The notes beneath the pieces were generated by a model. It saw only the letters and a list, made by a program, of their open reading frames with translations. It ran no database searches and was not told the origin of the DNA. A DNA stretch of 50,967 bases from Geosiphon pyriformis (lineage: Eukaryota; Glomeromycota; Glomeromycetes; Archaeosporales; Geosiphonaceae): positions 1 through 50,967 of the forward strand of contig JAAOMT010000393.1 of NCBI GenBank assembly GCA_016748015.1, given 5' to 3'. A program made the position numbers and the translations under genes. This document shows, piece by piece, positions 46,001 to 50,967 of the stretch (position 1 is the stretch's first letter; each line of letters opens with the position of its first letter).

Positions 46001-47754
46001 ACTCTGTTTATCTATTGAGTTCTCTTGTTTGTATTTATGTTAATGCTTCCGATAACTTTTTGGCAGGCATGGTTTGCATTCTTTTTGAATGAAATTTGTC
46101 TTTGAGTGGCTTTTTGGCCAATCTCTTTTAGTTTCATGGTGGGGTCCTTATGTCTACTGTTCTGAGTGAATCACAGTTTCTTAAGTTTTTCTTTTTTCTC
46201 CAATAGTATAGTGTTGTCTTTGTGGATCAACTTTGTGATCATTATGGTTCTATCTTTGATTGACACACCTTCAAGCATTAGAAGAGATTAGATCCCTGTG
46301 GCTCTGTTCTTGAGTGGTTCAAGCTTTCTGTTGTATTTTTCAATAGTAGAAGTTTCTCTCTTACTCATCCCTTAGTTTTGAATGGTGTTGGTTCTTTAAA
46401 CATTCTTGAATTTCGTGATTTTGTTTCTGTTTGTGATTGTCTTTCACAAGTTGATACTGACAGTTTGTTGGTATATACAAATGAGTTCCTTAGTGGTTTA
46501 AGCACAGTTGGCTATAGAGTTGATGCTGCTGCTTTTTTTGAGGACATTGATTTGGATTTGGATATTGGTATGTTAGGTTTGATGTTATCTACTTTGGCAG
46601 AGTTGCAGACTATTGTACTGGCTCTGGAGAGTGTTTTTTCACTAAGCTCTGTTAAATTGTTTTCAGATAGTCAATCTGCTTTGAATGCTTATAGGTCTGA
46701 ATTGAGTCTGGTATGTCCCAACTTTTGTAATCAGTATTGGGTTGAATGTCATTATATTGTCAATATTATTTACAGTAAAAATCTAAAGGTCAGCTGACAT
46801 AAGATTAAAGGTTACTCTGGTGTTTTAAGGAATAAGTGCACTAACATGATTGCTGATAATGCTTCTCTCTCTAGTTGGTATTTTCTTTTTTGCTTGGGTG
46901 AATGCTTCATAATAGCTAATGGTGTTGTTGTTTCTGGCAATTCCAGACATTTTGTCCATAATATTTATTATTCGGTTTGTCATGTGCACTGGAAAATTGG
47001 TTCTGGTTTCAAGTTTTTGGCAGACAGTTTGCTTTCTGAGGTTGATTGGCACCATTCATCTTTGGTTTGGCACCCTAACTTGCACATGGCCATCAGTTTC
47101 ACCAGCAGATCTTTGGCTAATACACATACTTATTTCATAAAAGCTTTGCACCACTGGCTGCCAATTGCCATTTAGAAGTGCCTTTATAATAGACTCTATT
47201 CAAGTGTATTGTGTTTATATTGTGGTGATGTGAAGACATCAGATCATGTGTTTTCTTGTAAGATTGATAATTCTGTTTGACATTAGTTATTGGAATCTCA
47301 TGTGGACTCCTGGAAGGCAGTTTCTGGTTTCTTTCATTCTTTTTTAGGCATATTACAACTGTTGTCATTCTGTGTTTCTGACTTTTTTTTGTCCATAACT
47401 CTGTATAAGAATTTTGTTTTTAATAGTTGGTTTTGTGAGACAGTCACTGTTTTTCATGATCCCAAGATTGTTGATTTGAAGATTGTCAATTTTGTGCACT
47501 CTTTTAGTTTTGCTTTTAGAAGTAATGTCTGGTCTGTTCATGCTAGACATTGTGCTTATATGGAGAAGAATGAGTTGATTCTCCTTGATGGCTTGGTTCT
47601 TATCTTAGTTTCTGATTTGGCTTCAGGGTTGTTGGTTGAAGTGGTCAAATTGCTTGGCATTATTGATGCTTTTGGTGTTTGTTTTGGCTTTCACAAATCT
47701 TGTTTGTTTTTTTCAGACATAAATGACTCAGTTTCAGTTCACATAGCTGTATAG
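43068..47754 (+). pseudogene. LINE G ORF2 (endonuclease, RT, RNase H), heavily mutated
   Basis: The start overlap is ATAA (43068-43071) where D has ATGA: one G-to-A change removed the ATG and made the ORF1 stop TAA. A one-base loss follows within the first codons. The endonuclease Glu is Lys ('TKTKL'), GGDFNENG is kept, and the His of FDTNH is Tyr ('FDTNY'). The RT reads 'NMQKAYDLVG', and its catalytic box is FIDN in place of FVDD. RNase H 'VYTNEFLSGLS' has lost its first Asp, while 'AELQTIVLALE' and 'LFSDSQSAL' remain. The C-terminal finger is 'CLYCGDVKTSDHVFSC'. A second frameshift lies near 45340. Many stops replace Trp or Gln. The C-terminus 'CLFFSDINDSVSVHIAV' is intact. Confidence 0.87.
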
Positions 47755-47875
47755 TGTTGTTTTGATTGGCCCGAATGGCTGGTTACATGTAGAAAATGCA
47801 TGATTTATGCCTAGTTTAGATCATTTCTTTGATGTATAACACTAGGTAGTGTTTGGATCTCACTTGTAAAGCAAA
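47755..47875 (+). repeat. LINE G conserved 3' tail (A/E type)
   Basis: The tail runs 'tgttgttttgattggccc', 'gaatggctggttacatgtag', 'catgatttatgcctagttta', 'gatcatttctttgatgta', 'actaggtagtgtttgga', ending at 'gtaaagcaaa'. The target duplication follows directly. Confidence 0.8.
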
Positions 47876-47903
47876 TAAAAAAAACATTAGAAAATATTTG
47901 AAA
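47876..47903. repeat. Target-site duplication of LINE G, right copy
   Basis: Identical to 40956-40983 over 28 bases. It marks the 3' end of LINE G. Confidence 0.9.
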
Positions 47904-49375
47904 AAAAAATTTGCTAACTATAAACATTTAAGTTTTGTTATTAAAAATTATTAAATAAACAATAAAAGCAAACTTTCTTTTATAAATTTTAGCCAACTTA
48001 AACTGATCTAAAACCAAAAAAAAAGTTTTTTTATTTTTAAGTATTAGTTTACTATTAGCTAATCTATAATTAAAAAAGATATGATTAAGCATATTACAAA
48101 TTAAATAAAAAGCTAAAGATAAATATAACTAATAAAAAATAATACTTTTTATAACAGAGATTATAGTTATAATTTTAACTAAATTTTTTTTAAAGTTAAA
48201 ACAAACAATAACATACTTAATATAAGTATAATTAATTAGATTTTAATCAATTACATAGGTTTTTCTACCAATTAATCCAATAAAATCTCAAAAATTATAA
48301 GCATTTATTTTTACAAAAAGTATATAAAGCAAAATTTTAAACTTATTTTTAAAATTTTATAATTATTTATTAATATTGGTTTTTGTTATATAAACTATAT
48401 TTTTTCCAATAAAAATAGATTATTTAGATATTAACAGATCAGCTTAAATTTGATCATCTAATTTTTACTTTTTGTTACAGTTTTACCAATTGTATCTTAA
48501 TTAACTTAATATTGCCAAAATTAATAAGTGTAATTTACATAGTTTCTACAGATATTTCTACAGATATTTTTTTTATAATAATTGCTTGATTTATTTAATT
48601 GTTTACTAAATATTTAAGATTAGTATTTATTATAATATTATAATTATTTGCTAAATTAGCCATAGTTAATATTGCTTTTTTAGAAGTAAAAAATATTTAA
48701 ATAATTCTATCAAATTTTAAAGAAATAAAAACTCTTCCAAAATTATTTATATCAGAAAACATATTTTAATTATCTTTAATTTATTCTGAACTGACTTTTT
48801 AATGATAGCTAAAAAATTAATATCTAAAACAAATAATTTGCAAACCAAAATATAAACCAAAAGCTTGAGAAAAAAAAAAAGAAAAAAACAGAAACTTATT
48901 CAAAATATTATTTTTAGTATTACTATAAACATTAAAATTAATCTACTCATAAAGTTTTCCAAAAATACATTTAGTAATAATTTTTTTCAGTCTTTTAGAA
49001 ATTATGTCAACATTTTTTTGCTTTGATTTATTATTACTACCAAGTTAAAAGCTGGTTTTTTCAACAAAAAACTTTTTTTTATATCTATGTTCTTTGTATT
49101 AATTGTGTTGTAAACAGTTAAATTACTTATTTTACCAGTTTTTAATGATTTTTAAGAAGCACCAACATTAATTTCAATAGCAAATTATTTAAATCACTTT
49201 TTTTATGCTTTTTTATACTTAAATTTCTGTCAATATTAATAGTTTTATAGCTAAACAAAAAAAGTTTTGAGATATTTAATTAAATAGTGAAAAATAATTA
49301 AAAACAGAAAAAAAATTTTCAAAAATATCATATTTTTTTGGAATTTAGGATATAAGAAAGAAAGAATTTTTAATA
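47904..49375 (-). mobile_element. Ghost LINE I, decayed 5' end and ORF1
   Basis: The 5' box survives near 49330-49375 ('ggatataagaaagaaagaa' on the plus strand). Further in, 48540-48660 matches B 16750-16870 and 48240-48370 matches B 16430-16560. About 48070-48120 corresponds to the zinc-knuckle region of E (33520-33570). Changes are almost all towards A or T. The 3' side stops at the G target duplication, and I could not find its continuation left of G. Confidence 0.6.
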
Positions 49376-49499
49376 AATTAAATTTAATTAATTTTTAAAA
49401 ATTTTTAAAAAGTTATATTTTAGCTTAGCATATTTAAAATATTATAATTTTTATAAAAAATCAAATCTAATTTAATACATAATAAATTAATTTTTTTAA

Positions 49500-50450
49500 A
49501 CATAAAAATAATATAATAAGTTTTTTTTAGTTTTAAAACAAACAATAATATATTTTATTTTGTTATTAATAGCAAATATGTAATTGATAACACAAATTTT
49601 TTCATTAGTTTTTTCTAAAAAATTCTTGAAATTATATGTAATTGTGTTTATAAATAAAATAAATAATACAGTTTTAAATATATTTTTTGTTTTTAAGTAA
49701 TTTAATTTTTAATGGTTTTTATATATTGAATTTTACTACTTAAAATAAATTACTAAATATTAAAAAATTAATTTAATTCAATAAAACTTTACTATAGCTT
49801 ATTGTTATAGTTTAATTAATTATAATTAAATTAATATTATCTTATTAAATTTGATTAAAATTAAAACAATTGATTTTTTAAAAAAATTTTCATAAATTTT
49901 TTCAATAATTATAATTTAATCTAATTGTACTTTTGGTTTCTTTAAATTATTTTATTTATAGTTAACATTATAATCTAAAATAATTTATTTTATAATATAA
50001 ATATAACTTTGAATTTTCAAAAAATAATAATTCTTTTAGATTATTTATATTTGAAAATAATTTTTTGTTTATTTGTAATATTTTTTCTTTTAAAACCAAA
50101 AAATTAATATTTAAAACATAAAATTTTTTGATAATAACTTTTACTTTTTTTTAATAAATCTAACAACCATCTATTTAAATTTAAAACAAACAAAATTACC
50201 CAAAAATAAATTTGTTTTATTATTAAAATTTTTTATTTTTTATTCTGTTTTTTTTAAAATTTTTAATAACAGGACCAGAAATAGCTTTTTTAGCCAACTT
50301 TTTTTTGTCAAATTATTATTAATAATAATTATCAGTTCTTAAACAAAAGAATTTGTATTTTGTGAAATATTAATAAACAAAATAAAAAAATAAAAAACTT
50401 TTTTTTACAAAAATAATTTCTCTTTGAGAAATAAGAGAAAGAAGTTTTTT
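49500..50450 (-). mobile_element. Ghost LINE J, decayed 5' end and part of ORF1
   Basis: The plus-strand string 'gagaaataagagaaagaagt' (about 50426-50445) matches the 5' box of LINE B. 50270-50310 resembles the 'aacaggacca' region of the ORF1 N-terminus. 50050-50140 matches B 16980-17050, and 49565-49700 matches B 16430-16570. No open frame is left. It lies just beyond the 5' end of ghost I in the same orientation; 49376-49499 is not assigned. Confidence 0.58.
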
Positions 50451-50536
50451 TATGATATTTTTTCTTTGATTTTTTTAAATTTTTTAATTATTTTTAATAA
50501 AACAAATTTAACAAAACAAAAATAATTAATAAACAC

Positions 50537-50574
50537 AGGGAATTGCTAAATCGACCCACTCGCAACACGTGATA
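50537..50574 (+). repeat. Left terminal inverted repeat
   Basis: 38 bp, pairing with 50771-50808. It contains 'cgcaacacgtgata' at its inner end, including a CACGTG palindrome. Confidence 0.88.
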
Positions 50575-50770
50575 TTAATATATATAGAATTTTAATATTT
50601 ATTTATTAGTAATTCTAATAAATGTTAGTTTAATTTATATAAAATTGAATATTGATAATATATCTAATTTTTTATTCTGCCTTAAGTAATTTATAGTGTT
50701 TTATAATTAAAAAAACACTTCGTTAATATGTTCCTATATATAGTTGAATACGAAACTATGACGTAAATGA

Positions 50771-50808
50771 TATCACGTGTTGCGGGTGGGTCGATTTAGC
50801 AATTCCCT
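50771..50808 (-). repeat. Right terminal inverted repeat
   Basis: Reverse complement of 50537-50574 with one difference (ccacccgc here against ccactcgc). Confidence 0.88.
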
Positions 50809-50919
50809 AAACTAAACATATTTACAATACAATAATTATTAAATAACAATGATATTATATAGGGATACTGGAAAGGTTAAAAACTCTGATTAATTTAGTA
50901 ATAGTGGGTTTGTAACCTA

Positions 50920-50967
50920 AATAGTAAATTTATACTGATAAATCAATAGTAAATTTATACTCATAAA
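50920..50967. repeat. Short tandem repeat cut by the window end
   Basis: Two units with period 25 start at 50920 and 50945 and share 'aatagtaaatttatact'. They differ by one base (G/C) before 'ataaa'. The array may continue beyond the window. Confidence 0.6.

Larger units (their letters stand above)
40984..47875 (+). mobile_element. LINE G, full-length, with a clear target-site duplication
   Basis: The element is about 6.9 kb and is bounded by 28-bp identical direct repeats, so both ends are well defined. Its leader contains 'gttgatcccctgaccataac', shared with D. ORF1 is of the D type; ORF2 and tail are of the A/E type. Both start codons are mutated to ATA and catalytic residues are lost, so it cannot move by itself. 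It lies beside ghost I, whose traceable part begins right after the G duplication. Confidence 0.92.
50537..50808. mobile_element. 272-bp TIR element (MITE-like)
   Basis: Perfectly placed inverted termini bound an AT-rich centre without coding capacity. Each terminus is 38 bp with one mismatch (T/C) and begins 'agggaattgctaaatcgacc'. The size and structure fit a MITE, a non-autonomous DNA transposon. I see no convincing target duplication: the left flank is '..aataaacac' and the right flank 'aaactaaac..'. The superfamily therefore remains open. GC-rich termini contrast with the surrounding AT-rich DNA, suggesting a younger insertion. Confidence 0.85.

Noticed and set aside
41124-47754. Reading the LINEs as LTR retrotransposons or retroviruses
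   Set aside because: No long terminal repeats, protease or integrase are present. The apurinic-type endonuclease precedes the RT, and the target duplication is long and variable, as in LINEs.

Overview
This window is an AT-rich, gene-poor stretch of a eukaryotic genome filled by copies of one group of dicistronic non-LTR retrotransposons (LINEs). I found no host gene, tRNA, rRNA, CRISPR array or bacterial operon. Each LINE has an ORF1 with an RRM-like core, a CCHC zinc knuckle and a short C-terminal coiled coil. Its ORF2 carries an apurinic-type endonuclease, a reverse transcriptase, an RNase H and a C-terminal CCHC, and a conserved 3' tail of about 120 bp follows. High AT content, LINE load and codon style suggest a repeat-rich fungus, perhaps an arbuscular mycorrhizal (Glomeromycotina) genome. 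That assignment is inference from memory of similar proteins; no single-copy marker here proves it.

Layout, left to right: AT-rich DNA with a dispersed repeat and a 113-bp tandem repeat (1-3.5 kb); LINE A (+, 3.5-10.26 kb); LINE B (-, 10.8-17.6 kb); ORF1-only half-LINE C (+, 17.83-20.99 kb) broken by an unrelated insert of about 0.9 kb; LINE D (+, 21.14-28.03 kb); LINE E (-, 28.04-34.87 kb); strongly AT-decayed ghost LINE H (-, 34.9-about 39.56 kb); solo 3' fragment F (-, 39.9-40.26 kb); a second, inverted copy of the dispersed repeat (40.5-40.87 kb); LINE G (+, 40.98-47.88 kb) with a 28-bp flanking duplication; two 5' ghost fragments I and J (-, 47.9-50.45 kb); and a 272-bp TIR element (50.54-50.81 kb).

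ORF1 and ORF2 meet at a TAATG or ATGA overlap, as expected for termination-reinitiation. The most interesting signal is modularity. B and E share an ORF1 type, and D and G share another. Yet B and D share an ORF2 and 3'-tail type, while A, E and G share the other. C has its own ORF1, no ORF2, and a tail of the A/E/G type, so it looks like a non-autonomous parasite of those LINEs.

No copy is intact. Most inactivating changes are C-to-T or G-to-A: Trp and Gln codons to stops, ATG to ATA, zinc-knuckle Cys to Tyr, catalytic Asp or Glu to Asn or Lys. The ghosts H, I and J look like the end point of the same decay.
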